Shown: positions 18,897 through 28,546 of the stretch, one piece after another
Layout of the letters: each line of letters begins with the position of its first letter
Position numbering within the stretch: position 1 is the first letter of the stretch
DNA from: Muribaculaceae bacterium Isolate-013 (NCI)
GTDB taxonomy: Bacteria > Bacteroidota > Bacteroidia > Bacteroidales > Muribaculaceae
Length of the DNA: 64,000 nucleotides
Assembly (NCBI GenBank): GCA_004102785.1
Contig: SCEJ01000003.1
Span: forward strand, 62,001-126,000
Reading direction: 5' to 3'
Translations under genes and position numbers: made by a program
The notes under the pieces: generated by a model
Seen by the model: only the letters and a program-made list of their open reading frames with translations
What the model was told of the DNA's origin: nothing
Database searches by the model: none

Positions 18897-20426
18897 CTAC
18901 ACTCTTTTAAATTTAATCAATATTTTATTTCGGATTATTGTGCGGGTATCCTTGTCAATAGCAAGAAGCCAGCCAAGCGCCAGTATCACAGCCGCCGAAA
19001 TCACTCCGATTCCGAGCACTCCAAAAAAGGAGTCACGCCACGCGCCTGACACCGACCACGCGGTGACCATTGCAAGCGACAGAATCCCGACCGGCACGGC
19101 AACGCCCCTGGTCCAGAAACGCAAGATTCGATAATCCTTTATTTTCGTTTTAAGGATGGTGCTGTCAATGAACGCAATCACAAAAATAAGCACAAGGTGC
19201 ACAGCATATACAGCTTCCGGGATACGTGTAAAATACAGCAACAGCCACATAAGTGCCAGTTCGACAAGATACATCGTGCCTGACACCAGACTGAGACGAG
19301 CCACTTTGCCGGTTGACTGTATGCCGATTGAGACTATTTCATTAACAAGCTCTCCGCATACGGCAATCAATGCCAGCCGGCAGAATACCGCAGTAAATTC
19401 CGGAACCTCCTTAAGCCATATGCCAAGAATAGTATCCATTCCTATAATCATCGGTACGATAATAACTCCTACGAGCAGCAACGAATACTTGGCGCAGTTC
19501 TCGAGAAGCCTGTTCATATAGCCGATATCCCCTTTGGCATATTGCTGGATTATCTGCGGACGAAACGCCGTAATCACATTAACAGCAAAACTGTAAAGCG
19601 TGGTACTGACAGTAGTCGTAAGCCCCGAAGCAGCATTTACAGCTATTCCTCCGAATTTATTGAGAATCAACTGCAGCCCCTGCACCCTTGCTGAAACGCA
19701 CATGTTGCTGTAAATATTCCACGCGCTGAATCCGACCATCTGCTTCACGACATCACGCCGCATGGCGCCTTTAAAACGGCATTCTGTAAAGTTCCTGTGA
19801 CAATACACTGCGTACATCAGCCCCATCAGGAATATAGCACCGAACATCATGGCGGAATAACTGATCAGATTGTCAGCAGTCACCATATACATCAGCAACA
19901 GCACTATCCCAAGTTTTACCATTACATTCACAAATGCCACAAGTGCGAAATACCCCATACGCTCTCTGGCTATAATCAATGCATAATAGGGCACCTGCAC
20001 TATCTGCACGATAACACCAAGGATTGCGAACTGATAGGCCCACACAGCCACAATGCGTCGTTCGGGTGCTATCTCAAGCTCCTTGAGCACATACCACAGC
20101 CCGACAGTATCGGCTATCAGAGCGATTATCACAGCCAGCACAATATGCACTTTCAGAGCCACTGTAAAAGTAGATCTGAGTTTTTCCTTGTCACCTGTGC
20201 CAATTTCATAACTCAGAAAGCGGGAGGTGGCTCCGGCCATAGCTGAATTAAGAAATCCGAATCCGAAAGCAAGCCCTCCGACCACAGTATAAATGCCATA
20301 GTCATCAACTCCGAGCACATCAAGAACGACCCTGGAGATATACAGGGATATAAAAATTGTGAGCAACATCCTGCCGTATAGGTAGAATGTGTTACGCGCA
20401 ATCCGTTTATCGTTTTCTGTCGGCAA
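18897..20426 (-). CDS. Polysaccharide flippase (Wzx-like, MOP superfamily)
   Basis: A 509-aa inner-membrane protein with about 12-14 hydrophobic segments along its length, typical of the MATE/Wzx-type lipid-linked oligosaccharide flippases. It starts RIARNTFYLYGRMLLTIFISLYISRVVLDVLG, the usual family opening with an amphipathic N-terminus, and continues with DYGIYTVVGG. It shares a probable operon with the CpsB-like phosphatase. Cargo (O-antigen or capsule precursor) cannot be told; no glycosyltransferases are nearby. Confidence 0.85.
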   Translation of the reverse strand: MPTENDKRIARNTFYLYGRMLLTIFISLYISRVVLDVLGVDDYGIYTVVGGLAFGFGFLNSAMAGATSRFLSYEIGTGDKEKLRSTFTVALKVHIVLAVIIALIADTVGLWYVLKELEIAPERRIVAVWAYQFAILGVIVQIVQVPYYALIIARERMGYFALVAFVNVMVKLGIVLLLMYMVTADNLISYSAMMFGAIFLMGLMYAVYCHRNFTECRFKGAMRRDVVKQMVGFSAWNIYSNMCVSARVQGLQLILNKFGGIAVNAASGLTTTVSTTLYSFAVNVITAFRPQIIQQYAKGDIGYMNRLLENCAKYSLLLVGVIIVPMIIGMDTILGIWLKEVPEFTAVFCRLALIAVCGELVNEIVSIGIQSTGKVARLSLVSGTMYLVELALMWLLLYFTRIPEAVYAVHLVLIFVIAFIDSTILKTKIKDYRILRFWTRGVAVPVGILSLAMVTAWSVSGAWRDSFFGVLGIGVISAAVILALGWLLAIDKDTRTIIRNKILIKFKRV

Positions 20427-20563
20427 AACTTTATGTACTTTTTTCTATTTTATGCAAAGTTACTAAATTCACGGCAATCCGCCAACTCCGTAATCTCAAC
20501 ATAACCCATGGCAAAAGCGTTTAATAAGTGAATCAACTGTTTACTATTATTCCGTTCCAGGTT

Positions 20564-21238
20564 ATGAACAATAGCATCAAACATATGGCATGTGCCTTGA
20601 CCGCAGCATTATGCGGTGCAGTACCATCCCATGCTCAATACTATGAACTGGCAAGTCAGTTGCCGTCGCTGATTTCGCCGGCTCTATCGGGCTCAATGCG
20701 ATATAAAGGGTATGCCGACGCCGGCTTCACCGGCGGCTTCACTGACAACAAAGCCAACTTCATGAGTTTCTCCACATCGCAGGGCTTCCAGTATTCCGAC
20801 TGGTTCTTTATGGGAGCCGGAATCGGCGTGGACGTGACATTCCGAAACAATGACCTCCGCACGGACATACCCGAAGAACGCCGGAATTACCACACCACAT
20901 CGACCGGGGTAATGATGCCTGTGTTTACCGATTTCAGATTCATACTGGGAGGCCCGCAGGCTGCAGCCAACTTCTTTATCGATTTGAAAATCGGCGCCAC
21001 ATTCCTGCTTGGCAACAATTACATGGAGTTCAGCAACGGGTACCTTACCAACAATGCCAACTTCTACCTGAAGCCCTCTCTCGGAGTCCGTATTCCCGTC
21101 AACAGCAAGAATCCCCGTCAGGCAATAAACCTGGGTCTGACATACCAATTGATAACATCCAACAACAACCTCACATGGTATGGCGGGAACACATTGACGC
21201 TGAATTCTATCGGGGCGACAGTAGGATTCGAGTGGTGA
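20564..21238 (+). CDS. Small outer-membrane beta-barrel-like protein
   Basis: A protein of about 224 aa with a signal peptide (ending SHAQ). Alternating hydrophobic/polar strands and aromatic girdles run through the mature part. It ends in a terminal aromatic residue (GFEW), as outer-membrane barrels do for BAM recognition. ATG 20564 was chosen because it begins the signal peptide; an upstream GTG gives a non-conforming N-terminus. It stops 9 bp before the convergent B12 operon ends. Function unknown. Confidence 0.7.
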   Translation: MNNSIKHMACALTAALCGAVPSHAQYYELASQLPSLISPALSGSMRYKGYADAGFTGGFTDNKANFMSFSTSQGFQYSDWFFMGAGIGVDVTFRNNDLRTDIPEERRNYHTTSTGVMMPVFTDFRFILGGPQAAANFFIDLKIGATFLLGNNYMEFSNGYLTNNANFYLKPSLGVRIPVNSKNPRQAINLGLTYQLITSNNNLTWYGGNTLTLNSIGATVGFEW

Positions 21239-21247
21239 TTAAGCCGT

Positions 21248-22006
21248 TTACAGCTTGCCGACTATACGCTTCCGGACGGGGTCGAAGGTCACATATTCGG
21301 TTGTGAAGTGCTTCTCCATCAATCCGCTTTCTGAAAGGCGGTCAGCCGACATGCACTTTAGGTCAGGAGGCACAATCAGTGCAATCGAATCGCATATCTC
21401 GAATGCCACATCCACCTCATGAGTGGAAAACACAATACATTTGCCTCTTTCACGGGCAAGCCCGGCCAAAAGACGGCAGAGCCCATATCTGCCCGGCTGG
21501 TCCAGAAACGAGGTAGGTTCGTCAAGAAGCAATATACCGGAATCCTGAGCCAGCGCCCGTGCAATCATTATTTTCTGATATTCTCCGTCGGAAAGGGTAT
21601 CTATCCGCCGTGAAGCATAGCTGGCCATCCCGACCGATTCGAGGGCCTCATCAACAACACTGTGGTCGGCCTCTGACAGGGCGCCGCTCCATGAGGTATA
21701 AGGAGTGCGACCCAGTTCCACAGCCTGTCGGCATGTCAGCCCCGGCACACGCTCACGTCGCGTTGCCACAAGAGCCATCCGGCGTGCTCTTTCTCGCGGC
21801 GACATTGATTTGACCGATACGCCGTCAACCGCAATATCACCGCAATAGCGTGACTCAAGTCCGATTATCGAACGCAGAAGAGTTGATTTTCCTGCACCGT
21901 TACGCCCGATCAGAGCCGTGAGCGTACCGCTGTGAAACGCGGAATTGCATCCCGTCAGCAACTCCTTGCCGTTAAAGCCTATGGAATAATTCTTTATTTC
22001 AATCAT
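21248..22006 (-). CDS. btuD: Cobalamin ABC transporter ATPase
   Basis: ATPase of a BtuCD-type importer. Walker A GRNGAGKST (34-42), an LSDGEYQK signature (138-145, a variant of LSGGQ), Walker B ILLLDEPTS (158-166) and the switch histidine in STHE are present. It overlaps the upstream permease gene by 4 bp and is the last gene of a seven-gene operon behind a cobalamin riboswitch. By sequence alone it could serve iron-siderophore uptake; the riboswitch makes B12 the likely cargo. Confidence 0.88.
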   Translation of the reverse strand: MIEIKNYSIGFNGKELLTGCNSAFHSGTLTALIGRNGAGKSTLLRSIIGLESRYCGDIAVDGVSVKSMSPRERARRMALVATRRERVPGLTCRQAVELGRTPYTSWSGALSEADHSVVDEALESVGMASYASRRIDTLSDGEYQKIMIARALAQDSGILLLDEPTSFLDQPGRYGLCRLLAGLARERGKCIVFSTHEVDVAFEICDSIALIVPPDLKCMSADRLSESGLMEKHFTTEYVTFDPVRKRIVGKL

Positions 22007-23016
22007 CCTTTAGCAGCTTTGAAAAGTACATATATCACCACCGGAATGCCAAGCAGCGCAGTAACGGCATTCACCGGCAGAGTAAACGATGACGCAAGTA
22101 TATCGCACAGCAACACTGATGCCGCACCACAAAACATAGATGCCGGCACTAAAACCCTGTGATCAGCCGTGTCAGTAATCATACGTGCCACATGTGGCAT
22201 AGCGAGACCGATGAAACCGATTGGACCGCAGAATGCAGTGACAGTACCGGCCAGAAGCGTTGTCGATGTAAACAGCAATCCGCGGGCACTCCTGAGATTC
22301 AGCCCCATTGTCAAGGCATATTCCTCTCCGAACAAAAGCATATTGAGCGGCTTCACAGTCAAAAGCGCAAGAACAAGTCCAGCCGCTATGGCAGGCACAA
22401 GTATCGCAAGTTGAGCCGAGGTCACTGTTGAAAGCGATCCCATAGTCCACAACACATATGATTTAAGCGCATCCTCACGGCTCAGGAACTGAAGTATCTG
22501 CACTATCGCTCCGATGCCTGATGAAAACATCATTCCGAGAATCAGCACCACCATTATATCCTTGAGCCGGGCCGATATAACCGACACAAGCACAAGCACT
22601 GTCACCGATCCGAGCCAGGCCGCTCCGGCCGAGCCAAGCCACATCCAGCGCCCGGCAAGCCCGACAAGAGGAGCTCCAAGCACAAACAGGGCGACCCCGA
22701 GGGATGCTCCAGATGATATGCCCAGCACATAGGGCCCGGCAAGCGGATTGCGGAAGAGGGTCTGCATCTGAAGGCCGCTCACTGACAGCGCCGCTCCGGC
22801 CATCAATGCCACGAGGGCTTTCACAAGACGTATGTCAAGTATTATCGCCCGTACAGACTCATCGCATGCTCCTCCGGTCATAGCCTTCCACACTTCACCC
22901 ACCGGTATGGCGACAGCGCCTGAGCCTATATCGCATAGAAACAGCATCAGAGTCAGCACTCCAAGCCCGGCGACAGAAACACTTATCCGATTTATTCTTA
23001 TATCAGGCATAATCAT
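22003..23016 (-). CDS. btuC: Cobalamin ABC transporter permease
   Basis: FecCD/BtuC-type permease, 337 aa, with about ten membrane helices. The characteristic GLQMQTLFRNPLAGPYVLGISSGA segment near residue 83 and the late GPIGFIGLAMPHVAR segment (coupling-helix region) are both clear. It overlaps the genes on both sides by 4 bp, so it is translationally coupled to the binding protein and the ATPase. Confidence 0.9.
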   Translation of the reverse strand: MIMPDIRINRISVSVAGLGVLTLMLFLCDIGSGAVAIPVGEVWKAMTGGACDESVRAIILDIRLVKALVALMAGAALSVSGLQMQTLFRNPLAGPYVLGISSGASLGVALFVLGAPLVGLAGRWMWLGSAGAAWLGSVTVLVLVSVISARLKDIMVVLILGMMFSSGIGAIVQILQFLSREDALKSYVLWTMGSLSTVTSAQLAILVPAIAAGLVLALLTVKPLNMLLFGEEYALTMGLNLRSARGLLFTSTTLLAGTVTAFCGPIGFIGLAMPHVARMITDTADHRVLVPASMFCGAASVLLCDILASSFTLPVNAVTALLGIPVVIYVLFKAAKG

Positions 23017-24170
23017 CTGAGTTTATGATAATATACCAGTTCGCCATGAAACCTGTCAGGATGCAGGATTTTTGTCAGGTCGGAGAGTATCACATCGGGA
23101 TGCATCACACCCGACTCGAAATAATCATTGCCTCCCCCCGGAGTTGACCGGAGATTATTGTTGAACACGCCCCCTCTCTGCACGCAGCGTGTCGAGGCAA
23201 ATCCGGGAGCAAGCCGTTCAAGTTCGGCCAGACAGTGCACATTGCCCGGATTAAGCCAGATATCGGCCTCCCGAGCTATGGCGTAGGCCTCCTCACGGGT
23301 TACTGGTATCACTCCTGACGTTTTTTTCCCGCCGGTAAGGATTTCTCCTCCGGCATCGGCAATCAGACGCTCGCCATAGCTGCCGGCCGGCGGCAACAGC
23401 CATGAATCCGCATACGGAGCATTCATCAGCACCTTTACAGGCGCGAGGCCAAGTGCGGCTACCGAATCGCGCAGAGCATTATATCTCGCTGGAATATCCC
23501 GGTACACTCTTTTCCCCTCATCCACATTTGAGGTTATCGCGGCAAGAGCCACAATCCACTCTGCCTTGCCCAGCGGTGACTCCTCAAGATAGTCTCCCAC
23601 ATACATATACGGGATGCCAAGCTCCTTGAGCTTACCCTCCATGGAGTTCGCTCCCTCCACCCCGTAAAGCAACACTATGTCAGGGTGGCAGGCTATCAAT
23701 GCCTCATAATCCACTTGCCCCTCGTAGCCTACATCGGCGATACTGTCAAGCCTGGCTCTGACTTCAGGGGCTGATATGAATCTTTTCCCCGATACTCCCG
23801 CGATATCGGAAGCCTTGCCGAGAGCTACCAGCATGGCTACATTTGTCGATGACATTGCGACGATACGCCCTGCGTTGCCTCGGAGCACCTGTCCTTCATA
23901 TCCGGCAGGCACATCCTCGCCGTCAGCCAGCACAAGCAGGGAGAAACTTACTGAGTCGGCTCCTTCCCAGGGGTCCGACACCTCGATCATGATACTTTTC
24001 ATGCCGTCACATCCGAGAATACGGAATCCGGACGCATATTCAGGTTTGTAAACCTCGCGGTTGAAAATCTCGGAATTATCAACCGGAGGTTTACCCGTGC
24101 AACAGCAAAGGAGCACAGCCAGCAATGCCGCCGGCAATATGTATCTGATTATTTCAGTAATTGATTTCAT
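23013..24170 (-). CDS. btuF: Cobalamin-binding lipoprotein (ABC solute-binding protein)
   Basis: Substrate-binding protein of the BtuF/FepB class. A lipoprotein signal ends LAVLLCCCTG, so it is membrane-anchored in the periplasm. Two lobes follow, with the family segments IVAMSSTNVAMLVALG, HPDIVLLYG, and GIPYMYVGDYLEESPLGKAEWI. At 385 aa it is longer than E. coli BtuF, with an N-terminal extra domain of about 80 residues common in Bacteroidetes versions. Its start overlaps the btuB end by 17 bp. Confidence 0.85.
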   Translation of the reverse strand: MKSITEIIRYILPAALLAVLLCCCTGKPPVDNSEIFNREVYKPEYASGFRILGCDGMKSIMIEVSDPWEGADSVSFSLLVLADGEDVPAGYEGQVLRGNAGRIVAMSSTNVAMLVALGKASDIAGVSGKRFISAPEVRARLDSIADVGYEGQVDYEALIACHPDIVLLYGVEGANSMEGKLKELGIPYMYVGDYLEESPLGKAEWIVALAAITSNVDEGKRVYRDIPARYNALRDSVAALGLAPVKVLMNAPYADSWLLPPAGSYGERLIADAGGEILTGGKKTSGVIPVTREEAYAIAREADIWLNPGNVHCLAELERLAPGFASTRCVQRGGVFNNNLRSTPGGGNDYFESGVMHPDVILSDLTKILHPDRFHGELVYYHKLR

Positions 24171-26223
24171 CGTTTTTATTGTTGCATGTGAATTTCGGTG
24201 TTATGCCGATAAAGAATTCAAAATTGATTCCGGGCATCGGACGCGACAGCACCGACACATAGTCCTCATTGAAAAGGTTGTTGATATTGAGCTTCAACTG
24301 CAGGCCCACCGGTTTGAAGTCAAGATGCTTTTCCAGCGAGGCATTGTTCATGAGGTAGGCGGGCAGCGAGCCGGTAATGGTTATATCATTGCTCGACATC
24401 GTATGCCGGCGGCTATAAAAGCACCATTTGTAGCCCAGGGCCCAGCCGCGCCAGGTGACGCGCCCGGCAATCGACGCCGAGTGGAGGGGCACATAAGGAA
24501 GCTGTTTGCCCACCGACCGGTCGGCTTCTGAAACCTTGTCGCCACGATTTATTGACGGAGTCCATGAGTACGAGCCGCTTATATCAACAAACCAGTCCTT
24601 ATGAGGCACAAGCGCCAGGTCGGCTTTTATCTCCACGCCATATGAATGCACCCTGCGGATGTTGCGCGGCGAAAAGAATCCCTTTGCCGTAGGGAGCCAT
24701 ATTATCCAGTTGTCGATATATGAGTCAAACCAGGTAACACTGCCGCTCGTAGAGAATACCGAAGACTTTCCGGCAGTAAAATTCAGACCGGCATCATAGC
24801 TCACTCCCGATTCGTTTTTCAGCGACGGATTGCCCCCCGGCAGGAAATAAAGGTCATTAAGCGACGGAAATCTGTAATTGCGTGTTACCGACGCTTTTGC
24901 TGTGATATTGGCAGGACGCCACAAAATATAGTCTATGTATAAAGCCGGAATCGGTGCGGCCCATGTGCGACCGTTCATTTCTTCACGGATTACCGCCGAG
25001 ATACCCATCCGGTCATAAGGCTGCCACTTCGCAGAGATGGCGGCAGAGAGTTCCGGGCGACATTTGTCATATCCATAAATCATCCGGCCGTCGGCAGTAG
25101 CCGCCGGATACAGGTCCCTACTCTCGACCATATGATGATAGAATGATAGATTTGCAGTGAGGAACCAGTTTCTTGACGGGGTATATTCCCCCTCGCCCTG
25201 TGCATAGACAGTGTTCACTCTCGAGCGTGACGCTGTTATCGGCGACAGCACTCCGGCGCCGGCATCGCGCTTGTAATCGTAATCCATACCGGTGTGCAGA
25301 TAGCCGGCTCTGACTCCGGTTTTCCATCCGGAACGTATGCGGCTCCATGACACAATGCCGCGGAAGGTGCTTTCCTTCTGGCGGTTTTCTATTTTGCTGA
25401 CATCACTGTAATCTGTGGTTATAAGGGGTAGTTCACGGTTTGAATTGAAATACCATGCGCTTAGTCCGAAGCGGTCACCGTGCAGCGTGTTGTAATATGC
25501 CTCCTGGAGCACATGCAGGTCTTTGAATGAGCCGTTGCGGTTTTTCTCTTTAGGATGATACTGCCCGATGATATTACCATCGCTGTCGTATATGTTTTTC
25601 TTTATATCATGGTTTGTATATTCGTAATCATTGGGTGAGGACGAATATAATGCTCTGGTGGAAATCTGCCATTTCTCATTTCCATATCCGAACCGAAGAA
25701 ACTCATCAAAAGTGCTGAACGAGCCGATTCCCTGCACATACTGCGCGTTGAAGCCCTCGCCGGCGTCGGGAATCGTAGCAAGCCGGACCATCCCGCCGAG
25801 TCCCCCACCCGTCTCGGTCACGGATGAGGAGCCGTGAAGCAACTGGGCATTGTCGATAAAAAAAGCCGGAATTGTAGAGAAATCGGTCATCCCCAGCATA
25901 GGACTGTTGATTTTCATTCCGTTCCAGCTCACCTGTGTATGGCTTGGGGAGGTTCCCCTGAAAGCAACCGTTGAAAGGGTTGCCCTGCCGTAGCTTTTAA
26001 CAAAAACAGAGGAATTATAAGCCAGCACATCGGCCATTGAGTTTGCGAGGTTGTCGCGGAGCGCAAGAGAGTCGAAAACAGTTTTGGTCACTCCTATATC
26101 CTTCATCGGACGGCGCCCTGTCACAGTCACTTCCCTAAGAGAACTGCTCATGACCGGCTGCTGCGCCGCGGCTGTGATAACCGCGGCGCAGGCAATGGCC
26201 GATAATGTCAGCTTACGTTTCAT
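24154..26223 (-). CDS. btuB: TonB-dependent outer-membrane receptor, BtuB-like
   Basis: Outer-membrane gated channel for B12, 689 aa. Signal peptide at 1-20 (ending AAAQQ), then a plug domain with LREVTVTGRR, VAFRGTSPSHTQVSWNGMKINSP and GSSSVTETGGGLGG motifs, then a 22-strand-type barrel ending in an aromatic-rich C-terminal region. It overlaps the beta-propeller lipoprotein upstream by 4 bp. In Bacteroides, BtuB works with the surface B12-binding protein BtuG, and this gene order fits that model. Confidence 0.88.
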   Translation of the reverse strand: MKRKLTLSAIACAAVITAAAQQPVMSSSLREVTVTGRRPMKDIGVTKTVFDSLALRDNLANSMADVLAYNSSVFVKSYGRATLSTVAFRGTSPSHTQVSWNGMKINSPMLGMTDFSTIPAFFIDNAQLLHGSSSVTETGGGLGGMVRLATIPDAGEGFNAQYVQGIGSFSTFDEFLRFGYGNEKWQISTRALYSSSPNDYEYTNHDIKKNIYDSDGNIIGQYHPKEKNRNGSFKDLHVLQEAYYNTLHGDRFGLSAWYFNSNRELPLITTDYSDVSKIENRQKESTFRGIVSWSRIRSGWKTGVRAGYLHTGMDYDYKRDAGAGVLSPITASRSRVNTVYAQGEGEYTPSRNWFLTANLSFYHHMVESRDLYPAATADGRMIYGYDKCRPELSAAISAKWQPYDRMGISAVIREEMNGRTWAAPIPALYIDYILWRPANITAKASVTRNYRFPSLNDLYFLPGGNPSLKNESGVSYDAGLNFTAGKSSVFSTSGSVTWFDSYIDNWIIWLPTAKGFFSPRNIRRVHSYGVEIKADLALVPHKDWFVDISGSYSWTPSINRGDKVSEADRSVGKQLPYVPLHSASIAGRVTWRGWALGYKWCFYSRRHTMSSNDITITGSLPAYLMNNASLEKHLDFKPVGLQLKLNINNLFNEDYVSVLSRPMPGINFEFFIGITPKFTCNNKNDEINY

Positions 26224-27302
26224 TTCCAGCAGAAAGAGCCGGGTATTATACCCACATAGAATTTATCAATGAGGCTTCCGGAGGTCGAATAACGGTAAAC
26301 CATCCCCGGCTGCTGATAGTCAACAGCGTCAGCCACATATATCTCGCCGTTGGCCGGATTAACGGTCAGGGCATAGAGGCTGTAACTGTCGGTTGTGATT
26401 AACGGGGCGGCGGGAAGCGCCGATGCGTTGATGTTCATTTTCCACACGCCTGAATTCAGCCAGTAGATATTTTCGCGGCTTCCGTCGATAGCAAGGCCTT
26501 TCACATAGTCGCCGAGCTGGAGACTAAGAGTCTCGACAACCTTGAACGAACCGGTATCGATTTTACTGATAGTCGGAGCCTCATAACCCACAGGGTTAGC
26601 CTCCCAGCCGCCGCCGTTGGTCAGGCACCAGATGTTGTCGTTGCGGTCAAGAACAATGGCTATCGGCTGAATCCCGACCTCAAGCTCATCGACAACCTTA
26701 TCGGTTGTCGTGTCGATTTTAACAATCTTTTTCTGGTATGAGGGGCAGGCACAGTATACATAGCGCCCCGACTGCACCATCGGACCTGTTGACGCGGTAA
26801 GAGAATCATCCATTCCGGGCACAGTTATGTAACCGGTTATTTCGCATGTCGAGGGGTTCACAACTGCGATACGGTTGTCGTAGAACTGCGAGATATAGGC
26901 CTTTGACTCACTGACAAAGTGGATTTCACGCGGAGAATTCAGACCGGTGATACGGTCCTCCTCCTTGAATGTGTCGGGATTGATGGCAAACACCACGTTA
27001 GAAACATTCATCACAATCCACACCTTGTTGCCGAACATCGCCACATAATTGGCCGTATCGCCAAGTTTCATGCCGTTGGCCCGGGCGAACACCTCGTTCT
27101 GCACCTCTTTCGTAGCAGGGTCGTAATATGAGAGAGATGCGGTTGAACGGGAATAGGCGCCCTCGTTGGCGATAAACAGACCTACACCTTTGGTGTCGAA
27201 TTCCTCCTCTTTGCCGGAGTTGTCATCCATACATCCGCCCAGCGGAAGCATGAAGGCAAGCGCGGATAAAGCCACGATGGCTTTTGCAAACATCTTTTTC
27301 AT
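26220..27302 (-). CDS. btuG: Surface beta-propeller lipoprotein, BtuG-like
   Basis: A 360-aa lipoprotein whose signal ends LPLGGCMDDN; acidic residues right after the lipid cysteine fit a Bacteroidetes surface-export signal. The rest is a YncE/DUF5074-type beta-propeller with repeating blades (IVMNVSNVVFAINPDT, RIAVVNPSTCEITGYI, KIVKIDTTTDKVVDEL). Position next to btuB and control by a cobalamin riboswitch make a BtuG-like B12-capturing role likely. ATG 27302 is used because it opens the signal peptide and overlaps the previous stop as ATGA; a longer upstream frame is not credible. Confidence 0.82.
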   Translation of the reverse strand: MKKMFAKAIVALSALAFMLPLGGCMDDNSGKEEEFDTKGVGLFIANEGAYSRSTASLSYYDPATKEVQNEVFARANGMKLGDTANYVAMFGNKVWIVMNVSNVVFAINPDTFKEEDRITGLNSPREIHFVSESKAYISQFYDNRIAVVNPSTCEITGYITVPGMDDSLTASTGPMVQSGRYVYCACPSYQKKIVKIDTTTDKVVDELEVGIQPIAIVLDRNDNIWCLTNGGGWEANPVGYEAPTISKIDTGSFKVVETLSLQLGDYVKGLAIDGSRENIYWLNSGVWKMNINASALPAAPLITTDSYSLYALTVNPANGEIYVADAVDYQQPGMVYRYSTSGSLIDKFYVGIIPGSFCWK

Positions 27303-28546
27303 TTTCGTATATTTAAATCTTTGATAGTGAATATTTCTGTCGACACTTCGCCGAGAGGACCGCTTTCGGCCTGAGTGGCACACTGCACCTTCACAAAATC
27401 TATATAGCCGAGTCTAACGGGCGAGCCGTCGGCGTTTACAGCATTTGAAATACAGAATCCGCAGTGGCTGCCAGGTCCGAGAGCCGGTTCCTCCAGATTG
27501 TCAGAGCCGATATTGTCGGCATAACCCCATGGATACGGCATATTCTCCCACTTTCCCGCCGGGCTCAAGGCATTGCGTGGAGCGATTCTTGAGCCATAGA
27601 GTGTATATGAATCCGCATTAATCCACGAGGGATAATAATCACGTCCTGTTTTTTTCAGAGATGAGAGATAGGTCACCACACCCGAGGCGCCCTCGGCATC
27701 GGTCCATTCCACATCAAGGCCCGGTGCAGACGGCCGGTGATATGTCACATATGTGTTGCGCAAAGTGGTGGCTGAGTCATATTCGCTTCCGCGGAGCTCA
27801 TACCATTCATCATCGGGCAGTCCGTTGCCGTTAGCATCCTGCATCACCCACACTATTCCTGGCTCGTTACTCGAGCCGTATTCCGTCACAAAGGCATTTC
27901 CTCGGATTACAAAATCATATCCGTCATCCGAGGATACCACACTGTGGTCAAACCCCACGGTGATATATCCACCGAAAGCACCGAGAGAAATCATTTTCCC
28001 GTTCTGCATTCTTTCCTGCGCCCATTCAGCCGCTTCGGCCGGAGTACCTGCATTCCTTACATCTCCGACAAACTGCCCCGGCGCAGGCAGATACTCGAAC
28101 ACACGTATGGCCGTTTCTGATGAGGAGGCTGCCGGTATACGGCAACGGCTCTCCTCCGTGGCATCAACAGCGACAACATCACATTCACCGATATGCTTCG
28201 CACCTTTGACGGCAGCTTCCACGCTGATATGATATATGCCCGGAATATCAGGCGTGAATTTAAGCAGACGTCCGTCCGATTCAACTGCTTTACCATTGAT
28301 TGACCATGAAAAAGCGATAGCCTCGTATTCAGGCGCCACAGCAGCCAGGCACACCTCCCTCTCGGGGAAAGTATAGCGGTCGGAGTTTTCCGCTAAAGAG
28401 GATAACGGCACTATGCGCACAAGCGAGCCATCAGTGTCAATTGGAGAGTTGTCATCCCCGTCCACAGGAACAATCTCCTCTTTGCTACATGAGGAATACG
28501 CCATACAAATAGCCGCGGATAGAAAAAGACTCAAACGTGACTTCAT
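27299..28546 (-). CDS. PKD-like surface lipoprotein in B12 operon
   Basis: A 415-aa lipoprotein (signal ending MAYSSCSKEE). The N-terminal part has an Ig/PKD-like fold (residues about 60-125, AIAFSWSINGKAVESDG...PGIYHISVEA). The larger C-terminal part has a Ca-site-like DANGNGLPDDEWYELRG motif and a jelly-roll-like pattern. It is coupled to its neighbours by ATGA overlaps on both sides. Being riboswitch-controlled and beside the BtuG-like gene, it is likely a surface accessory of B12 uptake; whether it corresponds to the BtuH class cannot be decided here. Confidence 0.7.
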   Translation of the reverse strand: MKSRLSLFLSAAICMAYSSCSKEEIVPVDGDDNSPIDTDGSLVRIVPLSSLAENSDRYTFPEREVCLAAVAPEYEAIAFSWSINGKAVESDGRLLKFTPDIPGIYHISVEAAVKGAKHIGECDVVAVDATEESRCRIPAASSSETAIRVFEYLPAPGQFVGDVRNAGTPAEAAEWAQERMQNGKMISLGAFGGYITVGFDHSVVSSDDGYDFVIRGNAFVTEYGSSNEPGIVWVMQDANGNGLPDDEWYELRGSEYDSATTLRNTYVTYHRPSAPGLDVEWTDAEGASGVVTYLSSLKKTGRDYYPSWINADSYTLYGSRIAPRNALSPAGKWENMPYPWGYADNIGSDNLEEPALGPGSHCGFCISNAVNADGSPVRLGYIDFVKVQCATQAESGPLGEVSTEIFTIKDLNIRK